This document shows positions 27,965-36,792 of a stretch of DNA of 64,000 bases, piece by piece (positions within the stretch are counted from its first letter, which is position 1; the number at the start of each line of letters is the position of its first letter). The stretch is taken from assembly GCF_011365745.1 (NCBI RefSeq), contig NZ_JAAOBY010000009.1, positions 1 through 64,000 of the forward strand. Reading direction: 5' to 3'. The translations under genes and the position numbers were made by a program. The DNA is from Flavobacterium turcicum. GTDB taxonomy: Bacteria > Bacteroidota > Bacteroidia > Flavobacteriales > Flavobacteriaceae. The notes under the pieces are model-generated. The model did not search any database and had not been told where the DNA came from. It saw only the letters and a program-made list of their open reading frames with translations.

Positions 27965-29275
27965 TTATGCTCGCACAATATTTGCACCAATCGCTCTTAA
28001 ACGCTCGTCAATACGCTCGTATCCACGATCAATTTGCTCAATATTTTGAATAGTACTCGTACCTTTTGCTGAAAGCGCAGCGATCAACAATGAAATTCCT
28101 GCACGAATATCTGGCGATGACATGGTTGTTGCTTTTAATTGAGACTGAAAATCATGCCCCATTACTACAGCACGGTGCGGATCACACAACATAATTTTGG
28201 CACCCATATCAATTAATTTATCCACGAAAAACAAACGGCTTTCGAACATTTTTTGGTGAATCAACACATCGCCTTTTGCTTGAGTAGCTACAACTAAAAC
28301 AATACTCAATAAATCAGGAGTAAATCCTGGCCAAGGAGCGTCGGCAATTGTCAAGATAGATCCATCAATATCTGTTTTCACTTCGTAACCGTTTACGTGA
28401 GCAGGAATATAAATATCATCTCCTTGACGCTCCAATGTAATTCCTAATTTACGGAAGGTGTTTGGAATAAGTCCTAGGTTATCCCAACTTACATTTTTAA
28501 TAGTAATTTCTGATTTTGTCATTGCTGCTAATCCAATCCAACTACCAATTTCGATCATGTCAGGTAAAATTCTGTGCTCACAACCACCAAGGCTTTCAAC
28601 TCCTTCAATAGTAAGTAAATTAGAACCCACACCAGTAATTTTGGCACCCATAGAGTTCAACATTTTACATAATTGTTGCAAATAAGGTTCGCAAGCAGCA
28701 TTGTAAACAGTTGTAATTCCTTTGGCCAAAACTGCTGCCATTACAATGTTAGCAGTTCCTGTTACTGATGCTTCATCAAGTAACATATTCGTTCCTGTAA
28801 GTCCATCAGCTGCTTCTACACCGTAAAAATGATCTTCTCTATTATAACGGAATTTAGCACCTAGATTGATAAAACCTTCAAAATGGGTATCTAATCTACG
28901 ACGACCAATTTTATCTCCACCTGGTTTTGGAATGTATCCTTTACCAAAACGAGCTAAAAGAGGCCCAACAATCATGATTGATCCACGCAATGAACCACCT
29001 TCTTTTTTGAAAGCTTCGGTCTCTAGGTATTGTACATTTACCTCATCAGCTTGAAATGTATACGATCCAGAACCAATTTTTTGAATTTTAACTCCTAAAT
29101 TTCCTAACAGGGTGATTAGTTTGTTGATATCAATAATATCTGGAATATTATTAATAGTCACTTTTTCAGGGGTTAAAAGAACGGCACATAAAATTTGTAA
29201 CGCTTCGTTTTTTGCTCCTTGTGGCGTGATTTCACCTTTTAGACTAATGCCTCCTTCTATTTTGAAAATTCCCAT
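27965..29275 (-). CDS. murA: UDP-N-acetylglucosamine 1-carboxyvinyltransferase MurA
   Basis: 436 aa, full length. It joins enolpyruvate from PEP to UDP-GlcNAc, the committed step of peptidoglycan synthesis. The N-terminal GAKNEAL motif holds the conserved Lys22. The active-site loop reads PKPGGDKIGRRRLD, so the residue equal to Escherichia coli Cys115 is Asp121 (codon GAT, 28915-28913). ADAPWPGFTPD (near 305) and the DIRAG motif near 395 complete the site. The Cys-to-Asp form is known in other bacteria to stay active and to resist fosfomycin. It is preceded on the same strand by the DUF4290 gene, 95 bases away. Confidence 0.97.
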   Translation of the reverse strand: MGIFKIEGGISLKGEITPQGAKNEALQILCAVLLTPEKVTINNIPDIIDINKLITLLGNLGVKIQKIGSGSYTFQADEVNVQYLETEAFKKEGGSLRGSIMIVGPLLARFGKGYIPKPGGDKIGRRRLDTHFEGFINLGAKFRYNREDHFYGVEAADGLTGTNMLLDEASVTGTANIVMAAVLAKGITTVYNAACEPYLQQLCKMLNSMGAKITGVGSNLLTIEGVESLGGCEHRILPDMIEIGSWIGLAAMTKSEITIKNVSWDNLGLIPNTFRKLGITLERQGDDIYIPAHVNGYEVKTDIDGSILTIADAPWPGFTPDLLSIVLVVATQAKGDVLIHQKMFESRLFFVDKLIDMGAKIMLCDPHRAVVMGHDFQSQLKATTMSSPDIRAGISLLIAALSAKGTSTIQNIEQIDRGYERIDERLRAIGANIVRA

Positions 29276-29370
29276 TTTTTTACAGTTATGAGTTAAATAT
29301 TAATTCTTATTTCGTTGCTCTTACAAAGCTTTCTTGTTTTTAAAAACAATCATGCTCAAACCTCTTGAAA

Positions 29371-30096
29371 TTATTGAGGTTTTCTATTTTGATTTTTATG
29401 TGCAGGATTTAATTTTCCTGACTTTTGATTTTTGTTACCCATAATTTTTGGCTGACCTGGAGGCGTAATTTTATTCGACATACGCTTATTAGTTCGCAGT
29501 AAATCAGTTGTATTTAACAGTTCTTCTGAACTTTGTATCAAATTTAATTTACCATCAGATAGCTCATACAAATGCTCAAATATCACATCATCTTTAACGG
29601 TGTCTTTATTCCAACTTAAATATGATTTTTTCATGTGATTGGCAATTACTTTAACCAAAGCACTTTTCATTTCTCCCTCTTCCCACTTGTTAGCGACATC
29701 AATCATGTACTTGATATTATTGCCATAAAAACGATATTTTGGAAAGTTTTGTGGGTATTGCAATACATCTGGTTTCAATTGCAAAACTTCACGCGATGGA
29801 ATGGGATAAGGTGAATCAGCCACCAATCTAAAATCGGACATGATAAAAAGCTGATCCCAAAGTTTATGCTGAAAATCAGGCACATCTCTTAAATGTGGAT
29901 TTAAGCTGCCCATAACCTGAATAATGTATTTGGCCGCTTTGTTGCGTTCTACATCATCTTTAATTTCGGTAGCCTGATCAATTAGTTTTTGTAAATGCCT
30001 ACCATACTCCGGAATAATCAAGTGAGTTCGTTCAGCATTGTACTCCAAATGATGTACCACATCGTTGGCGTTTTCTTTGATATATTTTGGATTCAT
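29371..30096 (-). CDS. DUF4290 protein
   Basis: 241 aa cytoplasmic protein. Opening MNPKYIKENANDVVHHLEYN and the following helical domain (to about residue 195) match DUF4290, which is restricted to Bacteroidota. The tail after 200 is basic and disordered (GNKNQKSGKLNPAHKNQNRK), which could touch nucleic acid or ribosomes; this is inference. The ATG at 30096 is chosen; the frame has an earlier TTG at 30111 that would add five residues. It sits upstream of murA on the same strand, a common arrangement in this group as far as I recall. Confidence 0.83.
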   Translation of the reverse strand: MNPKYIKENANDVVHHLEYNAERTHLIIPEYGRHLQKLIDQATEIKDDVERNKAAKYIIQVMGSLNPHLRDVPDFQHKLWDQLFIMSDFRLVADSPYPIPSREVLQLKPDVLQYPQNFPKYRFYGNNIKYMIDVANKWEEGEMKSALVKVIANHMKKSYLSWNKDTVKDDVIFEHLYELSDGKLNLIQSSEELLNTTDLLRTNKRMSNKITPPGQPKIMGNKNQKSGKLNPAHKNQNRKPQ

Positions 30097-30184
30097 ATTC
30101 GAATGTATCAATTTTTTATTGGTTAGCTTTTTTCGAAAATAAGATCTTTCGAAATAGCCTTCAAAAAAATTATAATGTTTATTT

Positions 30185-30469
30185 TTAAAGCGATACGATA
30201 CCTTCGATCACAGCAACTTCTTGGTATTTACTTATAACTTGTTGTGCATCTGTCATCATCACATCAATAGAAACGCTTGTAAATTTACCTGTTTTGGATG
30301 CAGTGGTTTTAATAACAGCTCCTAAACCATCAAAGGACTTGTGCACAAACTCAACATTATTAGCGGTTGTGGGTACAATAAATTTGAATAAATAAGCTGA
30401 AGGCCAAGTAGTACTCGACTCTAATTCGCCTTTTAATCGATCATAAAATTCTTCCGTCTTTTTGTCCAT
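30185..30469 (-). CDS. DUF493 family protein (YbeD-like)
   Basis: 94 aa, starting MDKKTEEFYDRLKGELE. Fold and motifs such as WPSAYLFKFIVP and VSIDVMMTDAQQVISKYQEV are those of DUF493/YbeD, small ferredoxin-like proteins with a presumed regulatory role. The frame is open for a further 38 codons upstream, but a TATCTTTG promoter box at 30499-30492 lies inside that extension, so the start at 30469 is the one supported, with a leader of about 18 bases. Confidence 0.82.
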   Translation of the reverse strand: MDKKTEEFYDRLKGELESSTTWPSAYLFKFIVPTTANNVEFVHKSFDGLGAVIKTTASKTGKFTSVSIDVMMTDAQQVISKYQEVAVIEGIVSL

Positions 30470-30491
30470 TTTCGGTATAAAAAATAAAAAG

Positions 30492-30499
30492 CAAAGATA
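30492..30499 (-). promoter_or_regulatory. Minus-7 box for the DUF493 gene
   Basis: TATCTTTG on the minus strand, 22 bases before the ATG at 30469. It fixes the start choice for that gene. No good TTG lies 19 bases further up. Confidence 0.5.
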
Positions 30500-30593
30500 C
30501 GGTTTCAAACGTAAAATATGAATATTGAACTGTGAATTTTTGAAAGCTTGCATTTTAAATGGCTTGATTTTTTCAAATCCCAATAAGTTTAAG

Positions 30594-30601
30594 TAAATTT
30601 G
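30594..30601 (+). promoter_or_regulatory. Minus-7 box for the AAA-type NTPase gene
   Basis: TAAATTTG, 17 bases before the GTG start at 30619. The minus-33 position reads TTC instead of TTG. Confidence 0.5.
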
Positions 30602-30618
30602 CCCCTTATTTTTTAAAA

Positions 30619-31152
30619 GTGCAGAAAGAAATCATAGTTATCATTGGCGGTCCAGGAACAGGAAAGTCTACATTAATAGACGGTTTAGTAGAAAAAGGAC
30701 ATTGTTGTTACCCTGAGATTTCTCGGGAGGTAACACTTGAAGCCAAAAAGCAAGGAATAGACCAACTGTTTCTTGAAAAACCTTTACTTTTTAGCGAAAT
30801 GCTATTGGAAGGACGTAAAAAACAATTTGAAAATGCTTCAAAAGAGCCACATGAAGTTGTATTTATTGACCGTGGAATTCCAGATGTATTAGCGTACATG
30901 CACTACATAGGCGACACCTATCCTGACAGTTTTGACGCAGCTTGCAAAGAGCACCTTTATTCTAAAATTTTCCTTTTGCCACCTTGGGAAGAAATTTATA
31001 CAAGCGACGAGGCTCGTTATGAAAACTTTGAACAAGCTCAAATAATTTACAACCATTTGGTAGACACGTACCAAAAATACGGTTACAATTTGATTGAAGT
31101 GCCTAAAGACACCGTTGAGAACAGGATTCAATACATATTAGAGCGCATATAA
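30619..31152 (+). CDS. Small P-loop NTPase (AAA_28-like)
   Basis: 177 aa. Walker A GGPGTGKST at residues 10-18 and a likely Walker B EVVFIDRGIPD near 79-89. The layout is that of single-domain kinase-like ATPases (AAA_28), which are widespread and whose substrate is mostly unknown. The start is GTG; no ATG exists in frame near the P-loop, and a TAAATTTG box lies just upstream. RecQ follows after 87 bases, so a shared transcript is possible but not shown. Confidence 0.82.
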   Translation: MQKEIIVIIGGPGTGKSTLIDGLVEKGHCCYPEISREVTLEAKKQGIDQLFLEKPLLFSEMLLEGRKKQFENASKEPHEVVFIDRGIPDVLAYMHYIGDTYPDSFDAACKEHLYSKIFLLPPWEEIYTSDEARYENFEQAQIIYNHLVDTYQKYGYNLIEVPKDTVENRIQYILERI

Positions 31153-31239
31153 TACTGATTTTTTGTTTCTCATTTAAAATTACGTATCTTTTACTCCAAT
31201 TAAACACCAATTAGTTGGTACCAATGAAATTTGCCCTGT

Positions 31240-33135
31240 ATGCAAGAAGCAGTTGCTATTCTTCAAAAATATTGGAAACACGATACATTTAGGCCGCTAC
31301 AAAGCGAAATTATTCAATCTGTCTTAAGCGGAAAAGATACTTTTGCGTTGTTGCCAACCGGTGGCGGCAAGTCGGTTTGCTTTCAAATTCCAGCTTTAGC
31401 ACAAGAAGGTTTATGCTTGGTCATTTCGCCATTAGTGGCTTTGATGAAAGATCAAGTTGCCAATTTAGCCGATCGCAATATTAAAGCTATTGCCTTGACA
31501 GGTGCCATTCGATCTGATGAAATTATCGATTTATTGGATAATTGTCAATATGGCAACTACAAATTTTTATACCTTTCGCCCGAGCGTTTACAATCTGATT
31601 GGATTTTAGATCGGATTAAAGGGCTGCCAATAAATTTGATTGCAATTGACGAGGCACACTGCGTATCACAGTGGGGTCATGACTTTAGACCTGCCTATTT
31701 AAAAATAAATATTCTAAAAACGTATTTCCCAAAAACGCCTTTTATCGCACTTACTGCTACGGCTACCGCAAGGGTAAAAGAAGATATTATAAATCATCTA
31801 GGATTGCATCAACCAGCGGTTTTTGAACAGTCATTTGCACGCGCCAACATTGCCTACATGGTGTTTGAAGTTGCTGATAAATTTTTTCGAGTTGAACAAA
31901 TTTTAACAAAAAATCCGCAAACAGCAATAATTTATGTTCGCAACAGAAAATCGTGTCTGGATATTGCAGCCCAACTTAATTCAAGAGGATTTACAGCTAC
32001 CTATTATCACGGCGGACTTCACGCAAAAGAGAAAGACAAAAACATGCAGGCATGGATGACCGAAAAAGTGCAAGTTATGGTAGCTACTAACGCATTCGGG
32101 ATGGGAATTGATAAGGCTAACGTAAAAACGGTTATTCATATTCAACTTCCTGAAAACATGGAAAACTATTACCAAGAAGCAGGAAGAGCCGGCAGAAATG
32201 GAGAAAAGGCATTTGCTGTTTTACTCACAAGCCCATCTGATATTGATCAGGCTCAAGGCCAATTTATAGCTGGCTTACCTGACAAGACTTTTTTGAAAAC
32301 CATGTACGTTAAATTGTGTAATTATTTTCAAATTGCTTACGGTGAAGGAATACACGAAACTTTCCTTTTTAACCTCAATCATTTTTGCTTGCGCTATAAC
32401 TTCCCTCCGGTGCGCACCTATCAAGCACTACAATTTTTAGATCGTCAAGGAGTAATTAGTTTGTCACAGGAATTTTCAGAAAAAATAAATTTACAATTTT
32501 TGATTCCATCCAAAGAGGTAATTCGATACACCAGCCTGAACCCAAATGACGAAGAAATTATCTTAGCCATTTTGAGAACCTATCCAGGAGTTTATGAAAT
32601 GCCAACTGCGTTTAACTTGGCACTCATCGCAAAAAAATCAAAACAAACCGAAACTCAAGTACAAACTGTTCTTCAAAAATTAAAAGAAAAAGAGATCATT
32701 TCGTACCACGCCAAAAACAACGACGCGACTTTAATTTTCAATGAAATAAGAGAAGACGAAAGAACAATTAGCAAAGTTGCCAAATACCTTGAAAAGCAAA
32801 ACGAACTAAAAAAAGAGCAATTAAAAGCTGTAATAAAGTATGTTAGCAGTACCACTAGTTGTAAAAGCAATTCAATTTTGACCTATTTTGGCGAAGAAAA
32901 CAAAACAAATTGTGGTATTTGCTCCTATTGCATTACCCAAAAAAAGCCTTCAAAAAAAAGTGATGCGCTTGATGCAAAAATACTGCATTTGCTGGAAGAG
33001 GGCGACAAGAGCTCGCGCGAATTGCAGTTTATGACGCAAAATAGAGCGGAACAACTCATTCCTATTTTACAAGAATTACTAGAGAGTAATCAAATTAAGA
33101 TTTTACCAAATAACAAATATACCTTAGTCAAATAA
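31240..33135 (+). CDS. recQ: ATP-dependent DNA helicase RecQ
   Basis: 631 aa. Helicase core with the Q-motif FRPLQSEII (residues 17-25), Walker A PTGGGKS at 39-45, DEAH box in AIDEAHCVSQWGHDFRP near 133-149, the SAT-type motif ALTATAT, and QEAGRAGR in the second RecA fold. A RecQ zinc site follows with C...CGICSYC near 553-570. The HRDC domain is short or replaced. It unwinds recombination and replication intermediates. The ATG at 31240 is preferred over the TTG nine bases earlier. The stop overlaps the fmt start as TAATG. Confidence 0.95.
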   Translation: MQEAVAILQKYWKHDTFRPLQSEIIQSVLSGKDTFALLPTGGGKSVCFQIPALAQEGLCLVISPLVALMKDQVANLADRNIKAIALTGAIRSDEIIDLLDNCQYGNYKFLYLSPERLQSDWILDRIKGLPINLIAIDEAHCVSQWGHDFRPAYLKINILKTYFPKTPFIALTATATARVKEDIINHLGLHQPAVFEQSFARANIAYMVFEVADKFFRVEQILTKNPQTAIIYVRNRKSCLDIAAQLNSRGFTATYYHGGLHAKEKDKNMQAWMTEKVQVMVATNAFGMGIDKANVKTVIHIQLPENMENYYQEAGRAGRNGEKAFAVLLTSPSDIDQAQGQFIAGLPDKTFLKTMYVKLCNYFQIAYGEGIHETFLFNLNHFCLRYNFPPVRTYQALQFLDRQGVISLSQEFSEKINLQFLIPSKEVIRYTSLNPNDEEIILAILRTYPGVYEMPTAFNLALIAKKSKQTETQVQTVLQKLKEKEIISYHAKNNDATLIFNEIREDERTISKVAKYLEKQNELKKEQLKAVIKYVSSTTSCKSNSILTYFGEENKTNCGICSYCITQKKPSKKSDALDAKILHLLEEGDKSSRELQFMTQNRAEQLIPILQELLESNQIKILPNNKYTLVK

Positions 33136-34082
33136 TGGAAAAATTACGAATCGTATTCATGGGAACTCCCGACTTTGCTGTGGGAATTCTAGACAGCATT
33201 AAAAAAAATGGATTTGAAATTGTAGGCGTCATAACGGCTGCAGACAAACCTGCTGGACGTGGTCAAAAAATAAAATATTCTGCAGTAAAAGAGTATACAT
33301 TAGCCAATGAACTTAATTTATTGCAACCAACAAACTTGAAAGACCCTGATTTCATCACGTCTTTAAAAGAGTTAAATGCCAATTTGCAAATAGTGGTCGC
33401 TTTTAGAATGCTCCCAAAAGTAGTTTGGGAAATGCCAAGTTTAGGCACTTTTAACTTACACGCTTCACTCCTACCTAACTATCGCGGAGCAGCACCAATC
33501 AACTGGGCCATCATCAACGGCGAAAAAACTACCGGTGTTACCACTTTTTTTATTGATGATAAGATTGACACGGGCGCTATGATCCTGAAACGTGAAACCA
33601 ACATAGATCCAAATGAAGATGCAGGGACACTTCATGACCGATTGATGCATTTAGGAAGCGAGACGGTTTTAGAGACCTTACAGAAAATAGCAAACAATGA
33701 TGCCACTACTACGACTCAAGTTGAAGACAGCAACATCAAAACAGCATACAAACTAAATAAAGAAAACTGCAAAATAGATTGGTCAAAATCTGCCGTGGAG
33801 ATTCATGATTTAATTCGCGGGTTATCTCCTTATCCCGCAGCTTGGAGTTATTTTGTAGATCAAGAAAATGAGTGGAATGTAAAAATTTATCAAGCAAGTT
33901 TCCAGATCGAGCAGCATCAATTTGAGATTGGTAAAATAATCTGTACCAAAAAAGAAATAAAAATTGCTGTAAAAGATGGTTTCGTACAAATACTAAACTT
34001 GCAATTTCCTGGTAAAAAAAGAATGAACACTGCAGAATTCTTAAATGGTGTATCATTTTCAGAAGGTGCAAAAGCACAATAA
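33135..34082 (+). CDS. fmt: Methionyl-tRNA formyltransferase
   Basis: 315 aa, typical length. Starts RIVFMGTPDFAVGIL. The formyl-tetrahydrofolate site carries NLHASLLPNYRGAAPINWAI (near 109-128) with the catalytic Asn and His, and the loop FFIDDKIDTGAM provides the Asp. It formylates initiator Met-tRNA. It is translationally coupled to recQ by TAATG overlap, an arrangement without an obvious functional logic. The def partner is not in this window. Confidence 0.97.
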   Translation: MEKLRIVFMGTPDFAVGILDSIKKNGFEIVGVITAADKPAGRGQKIKYSAVKEYTLANELNLLQPTNLKDPDFITSLKELNANLQIVVAFRMLPKVVWEMPSLGTFNLHASLLPNYRGAAPINWAIINGEKTTGVTTFFIDDKIDTGAMILKRETNIDPNEDAGTLHDRLMHLGSETVLETLQKIANNDATTTTQVEDSNIKTAYKLNKENCKIDWSKSAVEIHDLIRGLSPYPAAWSYFVDQENEWNVKIYQASFQIEQHQFEIGKIICTKKEIKIAVKDGFVQILNLQFPGKKRMNTAEFLNGVSFSEGAKAQ

Positions 34083-34177
34083 ACCCCGTAAAAACAAGGG
34101 TCTTAGCGTTTTTAGAAGATATTTATGAACAAAAAAAATAAGTTATTAACAAAACTAGCTAAATTAACACAAAAGAC

Positions 34178-34207
34178 TTGCAAGGAACGTAAATCCTCCT
34201 AAATTTG
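34178..34207 (+). promoter_or_regulatory. Promoter of the HU gene
   Basis: TTG (34178-34180), 19-base spacer, TAAATTTG (34200-34207). Predicted start near 34213, leader about 38 bases. Confidence 0.78.
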
Positions 34208-34250
34208 TGTATTAACAATTTATATAACCAACAATTAATAACTATTTATT

Positions 34251-34523
34251 ATGAACAAATCAGAATTAATCGATGCTATCGCTGCGGATGCAGGAATTAC
34301 AAAAGCTGCTGCAAAACTAGCTTTAGAGTCGTTTTTAGGAAACGTAGGTGAAACTTTGAAAAAAGGTGGAAGAGTATCTTTAGTAGGATTCGGATCTTGG
34401 TCTGTATCTTCAAGAGCTGCTAGAGATGGAAGAAATCCTCAAACAGGAAAAACAATCCAGATTGCTGCTAAAAATGTGGTAAAATTTAAAGCCGGAGCTG
34501 AATTAGAAGGCGCTGTAAACTAA
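34251..34523 (+). CDS. hup: HU family DNA-binding protein
   Basis: 90 aa, the standard HU length. [21 protein letters not shown] begins the dimerisation helices, and the DNA-binding arm is [16 protein letters not shown] (about residues 61-76) with the intercalating Pro in place. It bends and compacts DNA as a dimer. It has its own near-consensus promoter and terminator, consistent with strong expression. Whether it is an HU or an IHF-like homologue cannot be settled, but it is a small histone-like protein without doubt. Confidence 0.96.
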   Translation: MNKSELIDAIAADAGITKAAAKLALESFLGNVGETLKKGGRVSLVGFGSWSVSSRAARDGRNPQTGKTIQIAAKNVVKFKAGAELEGAVN

Positions 34524-34545
34524 TCGTAATTAGCAATATATAATT

Positions 34546-34572
34546 AAAACCCTTCTTTTGAAGGGTTTTTTT
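34546..34572 (+). terminator. Terminator after hup
   Basis: Stem AAAACCCTTC with GAAGGGTTTT, four-base loop, seven T. Confidence 0.92.
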
Positions 34573-34641
34573 ATATATTTATTCGAAAAAATTTGGCATT
34601 ATTATAATAAAAACCTTAATTTTAATAAAAAATCAAATCGT

Positions 34642-35202
34642 ATGACTACAGATAAATTAAAAAAAGGATCCCTGCTCATTGCAGAGCCTTCGATAATTGG
34701 AGATGTATCGTTCAATAGATCGGTGATTTTATTAGCTGATTATAACGAGGAGGGCTCTATTGGTTTTATCATTAATAAGCCCCTGAAGTATACGATTAAC
34801 GACTTGATTCCAGAAATTCACGCGCGTTTTAAAATCTATAATGGCGGTCCTGTGGAACAGGATAACTTGTATTTTATTCATAATATTCCAGACCTAATCC
34901 CTAATAGTATCGAAATTTCTAACGGCATTTATTGGGGAGGCGATTTTGAATTCACTAAAGAGCTTATCAACCAAGGAGCTATTAGCAATGAGAACATTCG
35001 CTTTTTTCTAGGTTATACCGGATGGCATGAAAAACAACTAGAGAGCGAAATGGAAAATAACTCTTGGATCATTACAACTAATACTTACGAAAACAAAATC
35101 ATTGGAAAATCAGCCACCCACTTTTGGAAAGAACAACTCATTGAGTTAGGTGGCGATTATATTATTTGGTCTAATGCTCCTGAAAATCCATACCTTAATT
35201 AA
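34642..35202 (+). CDS. YqgE/AlgH family protein
   Basis: 186 aa. Starts MTTDKLKKGSLLIAEPSI, and shows the family motifs FNRSVILLADY, GSIGFIINKPL and YNGGPVEQDNLYFIH. AlgH/YqgE proteins are conserved and of unsettled function. An ATG 28 codons earlier is in frame but falls inside the hup terminator, so the start at 34642 is taken. The stop shares the 8-base palindrome TTAATTAA with the convergent aminotransferase gene. Confidence 0.9.
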   Translation: MTTDKLKKGSLLIAEPSIIGDVSFNRSVILLADYNEEGSIGFIINKPLKYTINDLIPEIHARFKIYNGGPVEQDNLYFIHNIPDLIPNSIEISNGIYWGGDFEFTKELINQGAISNENIRFFLGYTGWHEKQLESEMENNSWIITTNTYENKIIGKSATHFWKEQLIELGGDYIIWSNAPENPYLN

Positions 35203-36037
35203 AACTCGAAATCAATTCGTTTAATTTCCAGCTCAATTGCTCAGATAATTGTGTATCAAATTTCTTTTTTCGGTATTGTGTTATCGGTCGAACGCCTTGA
35301 ATCACATTAGTTAAAAATAATTCATCTGCCTTTTGTAAGTCGAACGGTGAGATAATATCTTCCACCACTTCAAGTCCATCAACCTTTTTTGCAAGTTGTA
35401 AAATTTGCTTGCGCATGATTCCGTTTAAGCAACCTTCAGTTAATGGTGGTGTAATTAATTTGTTACCAACCCTCATGAATAAATTTCCTTGTAAAGCCTC
35501 TACTACATTTTTACTATCATTTAGCAACAAGCAATTATCTAGACCATTTTCAGAAGCAAAAATACTTCCTGTGATATTGACTAGTTTATTTGTTGTTTTA
35601 ATAGAAGAAAGCAACTGTTTGGTGATATAAAAGTCTTTGAACAAATCTACTTCGTAATCTGATTTGTGAAAAACATATTGGGCATCATCTAACGACGTTG
35701 CATGAATTAAATACGATATTGTATTTGTAGTGGGCAGATAAAACCCTCCGTCGTTGCGGCACACGGTGATGCGCGCTCGGGCAGACGAAAGAATGTCTTT
35801 CGCCTTTACTACTTCCAAAACTTGCTCTTCTAGAAATTCCAATGTAAAATTCATTGGGATCTCCATACGAATCACACGCATAGAAGCCATTAGTCTGAAA
35901 TAATGATCTTCGAGAAAAAGAATTTTTCCGTTACATATTTTAAGCGTTTCAAAAACAGCATCTCCGTATAAAAAGCCTCTATTTTGAGTAAGTTCTGTAT
36001 TGTCTTGTGGTAGTAGTGTTCCGTTAAAATTAATCAT
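35195..36037 (-). CDS. Class IV (PLP) aminotransferase, PabC/DAAT-like
   Basis: 280 aa fold-type IV enzyme. N-terminal NRGFLYGDAVFETLKI (residues 19-34) and the PLP-site pieces SSIKTTNKLVN (with the likely Schiff-base Lys) and EGCLNGIMRKQI are clear. Members are aminodeoxychorismate lyases, D-amino acid or branched-chain transaminases; the sequence does not settle which, though length favours the lyase or a D-amino acid enzyme. The ATG directly follows the T-run of a hairpin at 36045-36065, leaving no room for a separate ribosome-binding site. Confidence 0.88.
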   Translation of the reverse strand: MINFNGTLLPQDNTELTQNRGFLYGDAVFETLKICNGKILFLEDHYFRLMASMRVIRMEIPMNFTLEFLEEQVLEVVKAKDILSSARARITVCRNDGGFYLPTTNTISYLIHATSLDDAQYVFHKSDYEVDLFKDFYITKQLLSSIKTTNKLVNITGSIFASENGLDNCLLLNDSKNVVEALQGNLFMRVGNKLITPPLTEGCLNGIMRKQILQLAKKVDGLEVVEDIISPFDLQKADELFLTNVIQGVRPITQYRKKKFDTQLSEQLSWKLNELISSFN

Positions 36038-36065
36038 AAAAAAAGCCCTAATTTAGATTTAGGGC
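36038..36065 (-). terminator. Hairpin-terminator touching the aminotransferase start
   Basis: Minus strand: GCCCTAA, 7-base loop, TTAGGGC, then seven T ending at 36038, with the ATG of the next gene at 36037-36035. It ends the START-like gene or attenuates the next one. Confidence 0.72.
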
Positions 36066-36091
36066 AAAGATAAGTTTTAAAATATGATTTT

Positions 36092-36484
36092 TTATACAGA
36101 ACCAATAAGATGTTTTAAATCGGAAATTTGATTTTCCCAGAGTAGTTTCGCCTCATCAATTTCACCTTTTTCGGCAAAATCAACTACCATCAGCGACACG
36201 TCTTTAGTTAGCTCATCAACTAAAATATGTAGTTCAAAAAAATACTCTGAATCCTTATTGCTATCGTCAACCCATTTGAATTTGACTTTTTCGCCTGTTT
36301 TTTTAGATGCCAAACGGGCTTTTTCTTGTGAGTCATTCCAAATAAAAGTAAAAAACTCTCCGCGTGAATTAACATTATCTGCAAACCATTCTGACAATCC
36401 TGATGGTGTAGAGATGTACTGATACAACAATTGAGGTGATGAATTGATAGGAAATTCGATTTCGTAACGTACTTTTTGATCCAT
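36092..36484 (-). CDS. START-like domain protein
   Basis: 130 aa. VRYEIEFPINSSPQLLYQYI (residues 4-23), SGLSEWFADNV and FTFIWNDSQEKARL recall the SRPBCC/START-like fold (AHA1-related), which forms a hydrophobic ligand cavity. The group is common in Flavobacteriaceae and has no assigned function. No membrane segment. It lies 54 bases upstream of the aminotransferase on the same strand, but the hairpin between them argues for at least partial transcriptional separation. Confidence 0.8.
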   Translation of the reverse strand: MDQKVRYEIEFPINSSPQLLYQYISTPSGLSEWFADNVNSRGEFFTFIWNDSQEKARLASKKTGEKVKFKWVDDSNKDSEYFFELHILVDELTKDVSLMVVDFAEKGEIDEAKLLWENQISDLKHLIGSV

Positions 36485-36572
36485 GAGCTACTTTTAATTT
36501 TTTGGAAATATATAGAATATAACTACAACAAAAAAGCATTTTTAAAAATATTTTTTTTTCTTTAAAATATGC

Positions 36573-36602
36573 TTGCAGGGTCTAAAATAGTTCTTATATT
36601 TG
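36573..36602 (+). promoter_or_regulatory. Promoter of tRNA-Met
   Basis: TTG (36573-36575), 19-base spacer, TATATTTG (36595-36602). Predicted start near 36608, about 30 bases before the mature tRNA. Confidence 0.8.
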
Positions 36603-36637
36603 CACCCGCATTCAGGAAACATTAACCACCTGAACAT

Positions 36638-36714
36638 GGCGAGATAGCTCAGTTGGTTAGAGCGCAGGATTCATAACCCTGAGGTCCCGAGTTCAAATCT
36701 CGGTCTCGCTACCA
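36638..36714 (+). tRNA. tRNA-Met (CAT anticodon)
   Basis: 77 bases including encoded CCA. Acceptor GGCGAGA with TCTCGCT (a G-U pair at the first position), D-arm GCTC/GAGC, anticodon stem CAGGA/CCCTG as written around loop TTCATAA with CAT at 36672-36674, and T-arm CCGAG-TTCAAAT-CTCGG. The paired first acceptor position and lack of three G-C pairs in the anticodon stem mark it as an elongator Met or Ile2-type tRNA, not the initiator. Confidence 0.95.
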
Positions 36715-36718
36715 AGTC

Positions 36719-36752
36719 AAACCCTTAAACTTAAATTGTTTAAGGGTTTTTT
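36719..36752 (+). terminator. Terminator after tRNA-Met
   Basis: Perfect 12-bp stem AAACCCTTAAAC (36719-36730) with GTTTAAGGGTTT (36738-36749), seven-base loop and T-run. Confidence 0.92.
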
Positions 36753-36792
36753 ATTACAATTGTATTTCTCGGAAATAGCATTTAAAAAAAAG

